From: Synechococcaceae cyanobacterium
Lineage (GTDB): Bacteria; Cyanobacteriota; Cyanobacteriia; PCC-6307; Cyanobiaceae
Direction: 5' to 3'
DNA: 64,000 nt
Assembly (NCBI GenBank): GCA_947378425.1
Contig: CANCJV010000002.1
Location: 90,926 to 154,925, forward strand
Part shown: positions 27,473 to 37,130 of the stretch, piece after piece
Numbering within the stretch: position 1 is the stretch's first letter
Layout of the letters: every line of letters starts with the position of its first letter
Made by a program: the position numbers and the translations under genes
The notes under the pieces: model-generated
What the model was told of the DNA's origin: nothing
What the model saw: the letters and a program-made list of their open reading frames with translations, nothing else
Database searches by the model: none

Positions 27473-28891
27473 TCAGGAGCTGGCTTCGGCCAGGGGGAAG
27501 AACACCGTCAGATGGCTGCCGCCCCGTTCGGTGAGGCGGCCGCCGAGGCGATGGAAGAGCTGGCGCGTGGCCTGGCGGCTCAGTTGCAGGCTGCCGGTGC
27601 TGGGATTCCAGCTCAGCACCGGGCCGACGCGTCGGGCCGTGGCCAGCTCGGCCGCGGCCGGCTCCTGGTCGCTGCTGCCGCTCTCGCCGCGGGGATCCTG
27701 ACTGCCGAGCTGCAGCTTCAGGCGGGAGCCGGCCGGTTGCAGGCTCAGCTGCACCAGGCTGCCGCTGGGCAGGCCGCGGCTGAAGCGATCCATCAGGCCG
27801 CCGAGCATGGTTTCCAGCCGGCTGGGATCGCTCAGCACCGGCGGCAGATCCGGCGTGATCGCCAGCTGCAGCCCCAGACCGCGGCGGGCCAGCTGGCGCT
27901 GCCAGAGCTCCTGCATCTGGCCCAGCAGCTGGCTGAGATCGGTGCGGGCCAGGTCCTGGGCCGTCAGGGCCTGGCCGTGGCCGGGATGGCGCTGCAGTTC
28001 GGCGGCCAGGAAGATCAGGCCGAAGCGGTCGATCTGTTCGCTGCATTCGCCGTCGATCTGCTCCAGGCGTTGCCGCACCAGGGGCGTCAATTCGTTGCGG
28101 CGCAGCAGCGAGCGGATCAGGGTGCGGATCGTCGCCAGGGGCGTGCGCACCTCGTGGGTGAGGGCTTCGAGCAGGGCGAGTTCGGCGCTGCTGTCGCCAT
28201 TGGGGCGATCGCCGCCGGCCGGCGGACCGGCGGGTCGGGCTCTGGGCCGGCTGGCCATCGGCTGCAGGGTCACGCTCGGGGCCATGCCCGCCAGCCGCTC
28301 CGCCAGCAGCGGCCAGAAACGCAGGGCCAGGTCAGGGTCGTTGTCGAGGCTGCCCAGCTCCTGCAGGGCCGTGCGCAGTCGGGCGGCGGCGGCGGGATCG
28401 TCGTGTTCAAGGCGACGATCGAGCAGCTGCAGGGCGCCGGAGAGCACGGCGGCATCGAAGCGCACGATCAGTCGCCGGGCCTCGGCGGGGCCCTCCAGGG
28501 CCAGGGCCACCTGCAGGCGCGGTGTGATCAGCAGCAGCAGCGGGTCAGTGCCGTCCGCTGGGCGCAGGGGCAGGCGCTGAAAGCTGGTCCCGGGGGCGGC
28601 CGTGCTGCCGCGCTTGCCGGGCAGCAGGGGCGAGCTGGCCGGCAGCAACTTGTCCATGCCCGGGGGTGCCCAGACCCAGCCCTGCAGACGCAGCAGCAGC
28701 CTGGGCTCATAGAGCGCCGGCAGCGGTGCCGCCAGCCAGAGCCCCCGGGGGGAGGGGCCCGGCAGCAGCAGGTCCTCCTGCAGGGTGGCCAGGGCGGCCC
28801 ACCACTGGCGCCGCACACTGTCTTCATCCCCCCGTCCCGGGGGCACTCCTTCGGCCAGAAGCCGGCGCAGCTGCTGCAGGTTCACCACCAT
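27473..28891 (-). CDS. Histidine kinase with intact H-box but degenerate ATP-binding domain
   Basis: 472 residues, no clear membrane helix. The HisKA motif LEALTHEVRTPLATIRTL puts the phospho-acceptor at about His246. The C-terminal ATPase region can be followed, yet the N-box (GGLMDRFSRGLPSG) lacks its asparagine and no DxGxG G1 or GxGLG G2 motif is seen. It may be a pseudokinase or a phosphotransfer/phosphatase protein. The first 230 residues are not a recognisable PAS or GAF domain but are relatively rich in Leu and Pro. ATG 28891 lies inside the last codons of rodA (10-base overlap), so it is coupled to rodA. The open frame upstream to 29584 is antisense-like rodA shadow. Confidence 0.75.
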   Translation of the reverse strand: MVVNLQQLRRLLAEGVPPGRGDEDSVRRQWWAALATLQEDLLLPGPSPRGLWLAAPLPALYEPRLLLRLQGWVWAPPGMDKLLPASSPLLPGKRGSTAAPGTSFQRLPLRPADGTDPLLLLITPRLQVALALEGPAEARRLIVRFDAAVLSGALQLLDRRLEHDDPAAAARLRTALQELGSLDNDPDLALRFWPLLAERLAGMAPSVTLQPMASRPRARPAGPPAGGDRPNGDSSAELALLEALTHEVRTPLATIRTLIRSLLRRNELTPLVRQRLEQIDGECSEQIDRFGLIFLAAELQRHPGHGQALTAQDLARTDLSQLLGQMQELWQRQLARRGLGLQLAITPDLPPVLSDPSRLETMLGGLMDRFSRGLPSGSLVQLSLQPAGSRLKLQLGSQDPRGESGSSDQEPAAAELATARRVGPVLSWNPSTGSLQLSRQATRQLFHRLGGRLTERGGSHLTVFFPLAEASS

Positions 28892-30165
28892 CGCTGGCCG
28901 GCCTGGCTGCGGCGCGCCACCGAGGCGCACAGCCCCAGGGCCATGAAGTTGACGAGCATCGCCGAGCGTCCGTAGCTCACCCAGGGCAGGGGGATGCCGG
29001 TGACGGGGCCGAGGCCGATGGTCATCGAGATGTTGATCACCACCTGGAACAGCAGCATGGCGGCCGTGCCCACCACCACCAGAGATTCGGCATCGCTGCG
29101 GGCGTGGGAGGCGATCTGGAGCAGGCGCCTGGCCAGCAGGGCGAAGGCCGCCACGATCAGCAACGAGCCGACGAAACCCATCTCCTCGCCCACGGCACTG
29201 AAGATGAAGTCGGTGTGCTGCTCCGGGATGAAGCGCAGCTTGGTGAGCAGGCCGTGCATCAGGCCCGTGCCCCAGAGGCCGCCGGAGCCGATGCCCACCT
29301 TGCTCTGCAGCAGGTGATAGCCGCCGCCGAGGGGATCCTTGGAGGGATCGAGAAACAGCACCAGGCGATCGCGCTGGTAGTCCTTGAGGCCATGCAGCCA
29401 CAGGTAGGGGGTGATCACGGCGAACAGCCCCTGGAGCGCCAGCACCGCTGCCAGGGCGAGCCGCTGCCAGGGGAGGGAGCGCCAGGCCAGCAGCCCCATC
29501 AGCGGCACCCAGGCCAGCAGGCCCCAGGGCCAGGCCCCCGCCAGGATCGCCGTGACCAGGGGCGAGAGCAGCAGCACCAGCCAACTCAACGGCATGCCGG
29601 CCCAGAACAGCATCACCAGCAGCACCGCTCCGAACACCAGGGAGGTGCCCAGGTCGGGTTGGATGAACACCAGGGCCCAGGGCAGGGCGATCACCCCGAT
29701 CGGCCGCACCAGATCCACGGGTCGCTCCACCGGATAGCGGGAGAGCACCCCGGCCAGCAGCAGGATCGCCGCCAGCTTGGCGAACTCCGAGGGCTGCACA
29801 TGGAAGCCGGCGATGCTGATCCAGCGCTGGGCCCCCAGGGCCGAGGTGCCCACCAGGCGCACCGCCACCAGGCTGAGGATCGTGAGGCCGTAGATCGGCC
29901 AGCGGAACGAGGCCAGGCGTTCCAGGGGCAGCCGGGCCAATTGCAGGGCCAGGGCCAGCCCCACGGCGGCGGTGATCCAGTGCTGATACCAGTCGGCATA
30001 GCCGGCCTGCCGCTGGGTGCTGGCGATCAGGATGCCGGCCACAAAGGTCAGGCCCAGGGGAACGCCCCAGAGGATCCAGTCGATGGCGGCCAGAGCATGG
30101 CGGCTACGCCGGGCTCCCGTTCCGGCGTAGCCGCCTCGCCGGGCCCGGGGGCTCAGAACCGCCAT
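28882..30165 (-). CDS. rodA: Rod-shape-determining protein RodA (SEDS glycosyltransferase)
   Basis: 427 residues with about ten membrane helices. SEDS signatures are GAQRWISIAGFHVQPSEFAK, FIQPDLGTSLVFGA, LKDYQRDRLVLFLDPSKDP and the C-terminal NISMTIGLGPVTGIPLPWVS. RodA polymerises peptidoglycan glycan strands with a class B PBP for cell elongation; the class B partner is not in this window. It starts 4 bases after the mrp stop and overlaps the kinase gene downstream, giving an mrp-rodA-kinase unit. Confidence 0.93.
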   Translation of the reverse strand: MAVLSPRARRGGYAGTGARRSRHALAAIDWILWGVPLGLTFVAGILIASTQRQAGYADWYQHWITAAVGLALALQLARLPLERLASFRWPIYGLTILSLVAVRLVGTSALGAQRWISIAGFHVQPSEFAKLAAILLLAGVLSRYPVERPVDLVRPIGVIALPWALVFIQPDLGTSLVFGAVLLVMLFWAGMPLSWLVLLLSPLVTAILAGAWPWGLLAWVPLMGLLAWRSLPWQRLALAAVLALQGLFAVITPYLWLHGLKDYQRDRLVLFLDPSKDPLGGGYHLLQSKVGIGSGGLWGTGLMHGLLTKLRFIPEQHTDFIFSAVGEEMGFVGSLLIVAAFALLARRLLQIASHARSDAESLVVVGTAAMLLFQVVINISMTIGLGPVTGIPLPWVSYGRSAMLVNFMALGLCASVARRSQAGQRWW

Positions 30166-30169
30166 CGTT

Positions 30170-31327
30170 TCAGGCCAGGGCCTCGCTCGGGGCGCAGCTG
30201 GCTCCCAGGCGAGCGGCGAGGTCGCGGAAGGCCTGGCCCGTGGCGGATTCGGGCGCGCTCAGCACCACCGGTCGACCGCTGTCGCCGCCCTCCCGCACCG
30301 GCATTTCCAGGGGCAGCTGGGCCAGCAGTGGTACACCGGCCTCGGTGGCCAGGCGCTCGCCGCCGCCGCGGCCGAAGATCTCGTAGCGCTTGTCGGGGGC
30401 ATCGGGCGGGATGAAGGCACTCATGTTTTCCACCACCCCCAGCACCGGCACGCCCATCTGCAGGAACATCGCCAGGCCGCGGCGGGCATCCTGCAGCGAC
30501 ACCTGCTGGGGCGTGGTGACGACGATCACCCCCTCCATCGGCACCGCCTGGGCCAGGCTCAGCTGGGCATCGCCGGTGCCGGGGGGCAGATCCACCACCA
30601 GCACGTCCCGCTCGCCCCAGGCCACCTGGTAGAGGAATTGGCGGATGATGCCGTTAAGCATCGGGCCGCGCCAGATCACCGGCTGGTTCTCCTGGATCAG
30701 CAGGCCCATCGACACCATGGCGATGCCGCAGGTTTCGATCGGGGTGAGGACCTGGTCATTGCCGCTGCCCTGCACCTCGGGGGTGCGATCGGCCACCCCC
30801 AGCATGGTGGGAGCATTGGGCCCGTAGATGTCGGCGTCGAGCAGGCCGACCCGCAGGCCGCTGCTGGCCAGGGCGCAGGCCAGGTTGACCGCCACGGTGC
30901 TCTTGCCGACGCCGCCCTTGCCGCTGCTGACGGCGATCACCCGCCGCACGCCCGGGATGCCCTGACGCTCGGGCAGCTGGCCATGACCATGGCCGCCACT
31001 GCCATGGCCGGCACCGCCGATCGGCCCGCTGGAGGCCGGCGCGGCGGGCTGGGCCAGTTCGATCTGCACGTCGTCAATCTCTGGGGCGGCCAGCAGGGCG
31101 GTGCGGATCTCCGCGGCGATGCGGCCCTGCTGGCTGGCGGCGAAGCCCGGCAATGCCAGTTCGAGCACGGCGCGCGATCCCTGGCGCCGGGGCCGCCGGA
31201 TCCAGCCCAGGTCCAGCAGGCTGCGGCCGCTGCCCGAATCCTGAATCGGGGCCAGCAACTCCTCCAGAGCTGCGATCGGCGCATCGCTCCAGGACTGGTC
31301 GGCGGGGGGCTGGTCGGCGATGGGCAT
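30170..31327 (-). CDS. mrp: Mrp/NBP35-type iron-sulfur cluster carrier ATPase
   Basis: 385 residues: an N-terminal MIP18-like domain (about 15-100), a linker with a short histidine-glycine run (GHGSGGHGHGQ), and a deviant Walker A SSGKGGVGKSTVAVNLA, then DADIYGPNAPTMLG and VDLPPGTGDAQLSLAQ. Such proteins deliver FeS clusters. The CxxC of many Mrp proteins after ENMS is absent (ENMSAFIPPDAPDKRY), as I recall for cyanobacterial homologues. ATG 31327; divergent from hemF. Confidence 0.92.
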   Translation of the reverse strand: MPIADQPPADQSWSDAPIAALEELLAPIQDSGSGRSLLDLGWIRRPRRQGSRAVLELALPGFAASQQGRIAAEIRTALLAAPEIDDVQIELAQPAAPASSGPIGGAGHGSGGHGHGQLPERQGIPGVRRVIAVSSGKGGVGKSTVAVNLACALASSGLRVGLLDADIYGPNAPTMLGVADRTPEVQGSGNDQVLTPIETCGIAMVSMGLLIQENQPVIWRGPMLNGIIRQFLYQVAWGERDVLVVDLPPGTGDAQLSLAQAVPMEGVIVVTTPQQVSLQDARRGLAMFLQMGVPVLGVVENMSAFIPPDAPDKRYEIFGRGGGERLATEAGVPLLAQLPLEMPVREGGDSGRPVVLSAPESATGQAFRDLAARLGASCAPSEALA

Positions 31328-31516
31328 CCGGCGCGGCGGATCTGCGGTCAGGGCGAATCCTAGAGATGGCCTCGGCCGAAACCGTCCGGGGAACCGCCCA
31401 GGCGCCGGTCTCGCAGGGGCGGGTCGTCGTGACAGAGGCTCTCGAAGGCTTGTCGGCGGGGGGGCTGGCCTGAAAACGTGAGAACGCTTCCTGTTGCCAC
31501 GGGTTCGCCCGATCCG

Positions 31517-32572
31517 ATGTCGCCCGACTCCCTGCCGCCCGAGCCCCTGGCGATGCCTCCCGCCGATTCCCGCGCCCGGGCCCGAGCGCTGCTGATGGGT
31601 CTGCAGGATTCGATCTGCGCGGGCCTTCAGGACCTCGACGGCGAGGGCAGCTTCCAGGAGGAGAGCTGGGAGCGGCCCGAAGGCGGGGGCGGCCGCTCGC
31701 GGGTGATGAAGGCGGGCCGCATCTTCGAGCAGGGCGGCGTCAACTTTTCGGAGGTGCAGGGGGAACAGCTACCGCCGTCGATTCTCAGTCAGCGGCCGGA
31801 GGCGGAGGGGCAGCGCTGGTTCGCCACCGGCACCTCGATGGTGTTGCACCCCCGCAATCCCTATGTGCCCACGGTCCATCTCAACTACCGCTACTTCGAG
31901 GCCGGACCGGTCTGGTGGTTCGGGGGTGGCGCCGACCTCACTCCCTATTACCCCTTTCTGGAGGATGCCCGGCATTTCCATCGGACCCTCAAAGGGGCCT
32001 GCGACAGCGTCGATCCGGCCTACTTCCAGGTGTTCAAGCCCTGGTGCGACGAGTACTTTTTCCTGAAGCACCGCGGTGAGACCCGCGGCATCGGCGGCAT
32101 CTTCTACGACTACCAGGATCCTGTCGGCGTGCTCTACAAGGGGCAGGATCCCAAGGGGCCGGCGGCGGCGGCCAGCCGGGGGCTGGGGCCGATCCGGCAG
32201 GACTGGGAGCAGCTGTTCCGGCTGGCGGCTGCCTGCGGCAACGGCTTCCTGCCCAGCTACGTGCCCATCGTCGAGCGCCGCCATGGGATCGCCTACGGCG
32301 AGCGGGAGCGGCAGTTCCAGCTCTATCGGCGGGGCCGCTATGTGGAGTTCAACCTGGTGTTTGATCGCGGCACGATCTTCGGCCTGCAGACCAATGGCCG
32401 CACCGAATCGATCCTGATGTCGCTACCGCCCCTGGTGCGCTGGGAGTACGGCTACAGCCCCGAGCCCGGCAGCCGCGAGGCCCTGCTCACCGAGGTGTTC
32501 ACCAAGCCCCAGAACTGGCTGGAGGATGGCTCACTCGAGGAGCGCTGCCGGCCCCATCAGGCGGTGGGCTGA
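31517..32572 (+). CDS. hemF: Oxygen-dependent coproporphyrinogen III oxidase
   Basis: 351 residues from the ATG at 31517 (a GTG at 31478 would add 13). Signatures are [82 protein letters not shown], and the end block [14 protein letters not shown]. The enzyme oxidatively decarboxylates two propionates of coproporphyrinogen III in heme and chlorophyll synthesis. Monocistronic as far as can be seen. Confidence 0.96.
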   Translation: MSPDSLPPEPLAMPPADSRARARALLMGLQDSICAGLQDLDGEGSFQEESWERPEGGGGRSRVMKAGRIFEQGGVNFSEVQGEQLPPSILSQRPEAEGQRWFATGTSMVLHPRNPYVPTVHLNYRYFEAGPVWWFGGGADLTPYYPFLEDARHFHRTLKGACDSVDPAYFQVFKPWCDEYFFLKHRGETRGIGGIFYDYQDPVGVLYKGQDPKGPAAAASRGLGPIRQDWEQLFRLAAACGNGFLPSYVPIVERRHGIAYGERERQFQLYRRGRYVEFNLVFDRGTIFGLQTNGRTESILMSLPPLVRWEYGYSPEPGSREALLTEVFTKPQNWLEDGSLEERCRPHQAVG

Positions 32573-32846
32573 GGCTGGTTGGAGCCAGGCCCGGCTCCTG
32601 GCCTGATCACCCCCCCGTGGCCCGACTTGCTTACCCAGCAAGCTCCACGACGTGCAGGAGTGCGCCGCGGAGCCGGTTCAGCCCAGCCCGATCCGGGCAG
32701 GGCAGAGGCATGAGCTTGACCCCAGGGAGTCATCTGGGTGATCGAGTGGCCCGATCAAGGCCTGAACGCCCAATGTCCGCCGTTGCGTTGGCGCCCCTGA
32801 TCTGAGATGGACCTGACGCTGGGTGGGCCTGACTCCTGCTGCTCCC

Positions 32847-33941
32847 TCAGCGAACCTGGGCGGTGCGATTGGTGGTGCTGCGGTTGCTTCCCCCCTGGTG
32901 GGCGGCCGTGCGGTTGCTGCTGAGGGTCTCGGCCGCTGGGTTGCTGGCGCTGGGCGAGCTCTGGCGGCCCAGGCCCAGCTCGAGGGCGTGAACGATGCGT
33001 TCGGCAATCGCCTGGACGGACTGCGGGCGGGTGCGGGGGTCGCGCAACGAGGCCTCCAGGTGCCCCTCCAATTTGCCGATTTCCAGCAGAGCGATGCCCC
33101 GCTTGGGCCCGCCGAGCACGTCGCGAAAGGCCATCGGATAGCCGCCGAATTCCTGGGCCAGGCTTTCGTCGATCGAGGTGAACGGCCGGTGCACGGGCGG
33201 GATCAGGCCCGAACCGACTCCGTCCGGGCCGTAGGCGTCGAAGTGGATTTCCACGGCGTAGCCGCCGCTGGCGGCATGGTCATGACCGACGCTCCAGTTG
33301 GTGCCGGCCTCGTTGCCATCGACGATCGTGCGGAAGGGAGGCCTGTAGTAGCGGATGTCGAGGCCCCGCTGCTGGCCGAGGGTGACCACCTGGATGGCGA
33401 TCACCATGTTCCAGTAGAGCTCGTCGCTGATGCCGGCATACATCGGCGCCGCGCCGAAGCGGCTCACGGCTTCGCCGGCGGTGCCGGAGCCGCCGATGTT
33501 CTGGGAGTCAGCGTGGCCTGCCATCACCAGGATCGGCGTGGTGGCGCTGACGCGGCTCAGGCCGACCCAGTCGCGCTGCAGATGGCTGCGGGGACCGGTG
33601 AGGGGATCGAAGGCCGGCAGCGCCGCCACCGGCGCGGGGTCGGTGCTGGGCAGGGGTGGCTGGCCCAGCCCGGGTTGGCCGAAAGCCATCTGGGCCTGCG
33701 CCGGGTTGATGGCGCCACCGCCCAGCAGCCAGCCGCCCAGCAGAGAGCTGCCGAGCAGCCATCCACCGAGCTGCCATCCCCCCTGGCGCAGACCTTGGGC
33801 GAGCCGACGGGATGCCTGCCGCGCCTTCGAGGGCAGGGCGGAAGCCTGCCCATCCCTGAGCCGCCGCCGGCCCTCGATCGGGCGGTGGCCCCCGCGGCGC
33901 GCAGTCAGCACGCTGGTCACCGGCAGGGAGGGCATGGCCAT
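32847..33941 (-). CDS. Amidase_3-like N-acetylmuramoyl-L-alanine amidase (putative)
   Basis: 364 residues. A basic N-terminus leads to one hydrophobic segment (about 55-80), an anchor or signal, and a domain in which zinc ligands can be guessed: LVMAGHADSQ (His), ISDELYWNM (Glu), AVEIHFDAYG (His), and ALLEIGKLEGH (Glu). This spacing fits peptidoglycan Amidase_3 enzymes, although the canonical strings are altered. The C-terminal 40 residues are Ser/Asn/Thr-rich. Translation starts 7 bases after the stop of the upstream membrane protein gene, so they form an operon. Confidence 0.65.
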   Translation of the reverse strand: MAMPSLPVTSVLTARRGGHRPIEGRRRLRDGQASALPSKARQASRRLAQGLRQGGWQLGGWLLGSSLLGGWLLGGGAINPAQAQMAFGQPGLGQPPLPSTDPAPVAALPAFDPLTGPRSHLQRDWVGLSRVSATTPILVMAGHADSQNIGGSGTAGEAVSRFGAAPMYAGISDELYWNMVIAIQVVTLGQQRGLDIRYYRPPFRTIVDGNEAGTNWSVGHDHAASGGYAVEIHFDAYGPDGVGSGLIPPVHRPFTSIDESLAQEFGGYPMAFRDVLGGPKRGIALLEIGKLEGHLEASLRDPRTRPQSVQAIAERIVHALELGLGRQSSPSASNPAAETLSSNRTAAHQGGSNRSTTNRTAQVR

Positions 33942-33948
33942 GGGGCGA

Positions 33949-34506
33949 TCAGATGGGGGAGCTCAGCAGGGTTCCGTCACTGGCCAGCTGCAGGCTGGGG
34001 CCCAGTTCCAGTTCCATGGCGATCAGTTCATCGCGGTGGGCGCGCAGGCGCAGGGTGCTGCCACCGTCGGTTTGATTCGCTTCGTTCATCAGCCGCAGCT
34101 CCAGCACCTCGGCCCGGGCGGCCCGGCGCCGATAGATCAGGCCGGCGGCGGGGCCGATCAGGGTGAGCAGCAGGGGCCACCAGCCCAGCTGGGGCAGCAG
34201 CTGGCAGAGCACCAGGCCGAGACAGGCCGCGCCGATGGCGCCGAGCAGCGAGAGCAGCAGGGCCAGGGGCAGGCTGGCCTCAACCTGACCGCGGTAGCGC
34301 AGCAACTGGCGCTGGGCATCGCCGCCTTCGCTCAGCCAGCCGCGGGCACTGAGCCAGTCACTGAGGCCGTTGAGCACCTCCAGCGGCGGGCGGGGCGAAT
34401 GCACCTCCACCACGGTCGTGCGGTCCTTGCTGGCGGCGCGCAGGAAGAAGACCAGGCCGATCGCCATCAGCAGGGTCAGCAGCAGGGTCGAAGCCAGGGG
34501 GGACAT
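33949..34506 (-). CDS. Cofactor assembly of complex C subunit B (CCB-type)
   Basis: 185 residues: membrane helix at the N-terminus (LASTLLLTLLMAIGLVFFLRA) with the RAASKDRT motif after it, a soluble stretch with LSDWLSARGW, two further helices (about 78-98, 103-122), then a soluble tail. This matches cyanobacterial relatives of plant CCB2/CCB4, needed for covalent heme ci attachment in cytochrome b6. It is the first gene of a two-gene unit with the putative amidase. Confidence 0.75.
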   Translation of the reverse strand: MSPLASTLLLTLLMAIGLVFFLRAASKDRTTVVEVHSPRPPLEVLNGLSDWLSARGWLSEGGDAQRQLLRYRGQVEASLPLALLLSLLGAIGAACLGLVLCQLLPQLGWWPLLLTLIGPAAGLIYRRRAARAEVLELRLMNEANQTDGGSTLRLRAHRDELIAMELELGPSLQLASDGTLLSSPI

Positions 34507-34583
34507 CGGCGCATGGGCGGTGCTGGCCCTGCATTCTCACGCATCCGTTCCAGCGCTGTCGTCGGCCATGGCTCTGGGCCACG

Positions 34584-35297
34584 ATGTGGGCCATGCGTAT
34601 GGATCCGCTCCCGATGACTCAGGCCCCCACTTCCGCCAGCACCACTCCCTCCAGCGGCGGGCCCTCGGTTCCGCCGGTCCGCTTCGCGGTGTTCGACGGC
34701 GATCTCGATGAAGCCTGGCTGGCGCTGTACGGCAGCGCCAGGGCCCTGGCGATCGACACCGAGGCGATGGGGTTGATCCATGGGCGTGATCGCCTCTGCC
34801 TGGTGCAGATCTGCGATGACGCCGACAACGTCTGCTGCATCCGCCTGGCCCGGGGCCAGAGCGAGGCGCCGCGGTTGCGTCAGCTGCTGGAGAATCCGGC
34901 GATCGAGAAGGTGTTCCACTTCGCCCGTTTTGACGTGGCGGCCCTGGCGGAGAACCTGGACATTGCCGTCCAGCCGATCTTCTGCACCAAGATCGCCAGC
35001 CGCCTGGCCCGCACCTATGCACCCCGCCATGGCCTCAAGGATGTGGTCAACGAGCTGGTGGGGGTGGAGCTCGACAAGCAGGCCCAGAGTTCGGACTGGG
35101 GCCGGGTGGAGGAACTCAGCGACACCCAGCTCGCCTATGCCGCCGGCGATGTGCGCTGGCTGCTGCCAGCCCGGGATCGGCTCGAGACGATGCTGCGGCG
35201 GGAGGAGCGCTGGGCGCTGGCCCAGCGCTGTTTTGGCTGTGTGCCGGTGTTCGCGTCCCTCGATCGCCAGCGCTTCGGCCAGATCTTCGAGCACTGA
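34584..35297 (+). CDS. rnd: Ribonuclease D-like 3'-5' exonuclease
   Basis: 237 residues or fewer depending on start (ATGs at 34584, 34593, 34599, 34614; the conserved domain starts later, near FAVFDGDLD). DEDDy motifs are clear: AIDTEAMGL (Exo I), KVFHFARFDVAAL (Exo II), and QLAYAAGDVRWLL (Exo III, Tyr and Asp). The HRDC domain of E. coli RNase D is absent, as in most cyanobacterial forms. It trims tRNA or other RNA 3' ends. Confidence 0.88.
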   Translation: MWAMRMDPLPMTQAPTSASTTPSSGGPSVPPVRFAVFDGDLDEAWLALYGSARALAIDTEAMGLIHGRDRLCLVQICDDADNVCCIRLARGQSEAPRLRQLLENPAIEKVFHFARFDVAALAENLDIAVQPIFCTKIASRLARTYAPRHGLKDVVNELVGVELDKQAQSSDWGRVEELSDTQLAYAAGDVRWLLPARDRLETMLRREERWALAQRCFGCVPVFASLDRQRFGQIFEH

Positions 35298-35426
35298 GAT
35301 CCGCGGCAACTCCGCCGCGCTGTCATCCGTTCGGCGGATTGCTGGACGGACGCCAGGGGAGGGTCGTTCCGGGCGCGGAGGCCGGGGCTGCATCCAGCCC
35401 CCCTCTGGCGGGAGCGGCCGAGAAAT

Positions 35427-35684
35427 TCAGTCTTCGGTCATGAACAACTCGTCGCTGCCGACGGTGCCGAGCTGGGCGGTGAGCATGGCACCGGCATCGA
35501 CGCCACTGGCCTGGGCTTCCTCCACCATCAGAGCGGCCAGCACCACCTTGCCGGCGGTGTCACGGATGCCGTCCTTGACGGCGCGGACGTCGACCTTGCG
35601 GCGGGCTGAGGCCAGACTGAGGCCGAGCTGACTGGCCAGGCGACCACAGGCTGCGTTGTAGTGGCGGTCGGGAATGGCGGGCAT
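35427..35684 (-). CDS. Conserved small protein of unknown function
   Basis: 85 residues, soluble, starting MPAIPDRHYNAACGRLASQL, with a basic central helix (SLASARRKVDVRAVKDG) and an acidic end (DELFMTED). The compact composition and lack of low-complexity sequence argue for a real gene, and I recall similar short proteins in picocyanobacteria, but no function can be given. It lies 59 bases after the LpxB-related gene on the same strand. Confidence 0.65.
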   Translation of the reverse strand: MPAIPDRHYNAACGRLASQLGLSLASARRKVDVRAVKDGIRDTAGKVVLAALMVEEAQASGVDAGAMLTAQLGTVGSDELFMTED

Positions 35685-35743
35685 GGTGGGGGCCGAGGGG
35701 CAGGGGGCCGGATGCGGGGGAGCAGCGGAGATCCTCGAGGCCA

Positions 35744-37015
35744 TCATCCTCCCCCCAGGAGCTGGCGGCCGATCAGGGCGGCAAGCCGGTCGCTGCCGCC
35801 GGAGGGCCCCATGCGTCGGCGGCCGATGCGGCCGAGCTGCTGCCGCTGGAGCGGGTCGGCCAGCAGGGCCAGCAGCCGCTGCCGCAGCTCGGCTGGCGAG
35901 TGGCAGGGCTGCACGGAACCACCCAGCAGGCGGCTCTGGCGGCGGGCAAAGCTCCGCTTGAACTGGGGGCCGGCACCGGGCAGGGACAGGGCGCCGATCC
36001 CCAGCCCCACCAGCTGTTCGGTGGCGGTGCCGGCGGTGGCCAGGCCCAGGTCCCCCCAGGCGGCCCAGCTGGCGAAGCGGCCAGGGCCGATCCACAGCTC
36101 CTGCCCGTCACGCCGCCAGCCGGCCGCGGCCCCCAGATCCAGGGCCCGATGGTCGGTGGCGGGCATCGCCTGGAAGCCGGCGGCCTGCAGCAGCGGCGCC
36201 AGTTCCCCGGGACTGGGCCTGGAACCGGTGGCCAGCAGCAGGCTCAGCTCCGGAGGGGTTCCGGGTTCGGGCAGGGCCGCCAGCAGGCGCCGCAGATTGT
36301 GCAGGGCCTCGGGCATGCGACTGCCGGCCAGGAGCAGCAGCCTGGCCCTGTCCTGCAAGGGCGCCGGCAGGGGCTCAGGCGTGAAGCCGTCCATCATCGG
36401 ATTGCCGGGGGCGCAGGCCGCCACCCGATGACGGCGCAGGCCGATGGCGGTGAGGCGGTCGCGCACGGCCACCAGCCGGCAGCGGCGCGCGCCCATCAGG
36501 GCCCACTCCCAGGGATCCCACTCGCTGCCTTTGGCGCGGTGGTACGCGTCGGCCAGGGGCGAGTCCCCCCAGCCGGTCGGCGGCGGCGAGGCCCAGGTGA
36601 AGTCACTCTTGGGGGTGCCGATGAAGCCATAGGGGCCGCCGCCGGCCCAGGCCAGCAGCAGGGGCAGCAGATCGCCCACCGCCAGGATCGGATCACCGCC
36701 GCGGCCCCAGGCACGTACCAACCGCCACTGCCGCCAGCTGAGCAGGGGGAGTCCGGCCAGCAGATCAGCCAGCAGGCCCCGCAGGCTCTGGTTGCTGAAG
36801 CCACCACTGGGCAGCTGGCGACCGGGGGCCAGGCGCTGCAGCCAGCCGGCCGCTTCGGCCGCGGCGAAGGCCTGGCCCAGCCCCACCAGGGGCAGCACCG
36901 CCAGCTCCAGCGCGGGCCTTTGGCGGTGCAGGGCCTCCAGAATCCGCAGGGCGATCAGGTCCTCGCCGTGGCCGTTGCTCAGAACCAGCAGGCGGCGCGA
37001 GGACGGCGTTGGCAT
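35744..37015 (-). CDS. Lipid-A-disaccharide synthase-related glycosyltransferase
   Basis: 423 residues of the LpxB-related family (as in TIGR03492): LVLSNGHGEDLIALRIL at the N-terminus, GGPYGFIGTPKSDFTW, PGNPMMDGF, LLLLAGSRMPEALHN, and a sugar-nucleotide-binding half with ATAGTATEQLVGLG and SLPGAGPQFKRSFARRQ. It resembles GT-B glycosyltransferases; the substrate is unknown and it need not act in lipid A synthesis. ATG 37015; tRNA-Cys starts 45 bases upstream on the other strand. Confidence 0.85.
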   Translation of the reverse strand: MPTPSSRRLLVLSNGHGEDLIALRILEALHRQRPALELAVLPLVGLGQAFAAAEAAGWLQRLAPGRQLPSGGFSNQSLRGLLADLLAGLPLLSWRQWRLVRAWGRGGDPILAVGDLLPLLLAWAGGGPYGFIGTPKSDFTWASPPPTGWGDSPLADAYHRAKGSEWDPWEWALMGARRCRLVAVRDRLTAIGLRRHRVAACAPGNPMMDGFTPEPLPAPLQDRARLLLLAGSRMPEALHNLRRLLAALPEPGTPPELSLLLATGSRPSPGELAPLLQAAGFQAMPATDHRALDLGAAAGWRRDGQELWIGPGRFASWAAWGDLGLATAGTATEQLVGLGIGALSLPGAGPQFKRSFARRQSRLLGGSVQPCHSPAELRQRLLALLADPLQRQQLGRIGRRRMGPSGGSDRLAALIGRQLLGGG

Positions 37016-37059
37016 GCGATGGCTGATACGATCCGCAGCTGGGAGTTTGCTCCCCGGCC

Positions 37060-37130
37060 GGCGGCATGGCCAAGTGGTAAGGCAGAGGATTGCAAATCCT
37101 TTACCCCCAGTTCGAATCTGGGTGCCGCCT
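37060..37130 (+). tRNA. tRNA-Cys (anticodon GCA)
   Basis: Acceptor arms GGCGGCA (37060-37066) and TGCCGCC (37123-37129), anticodon GCA in GGATTGCAAATCC, T arm CCCAGTTCGAATCTGGG, discriminator T37130. A short T-rich tail (TTTTTGTCTTT) follows. It marks the boundary between housekeeping genes and the accessory region. Confidence 0.95.
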
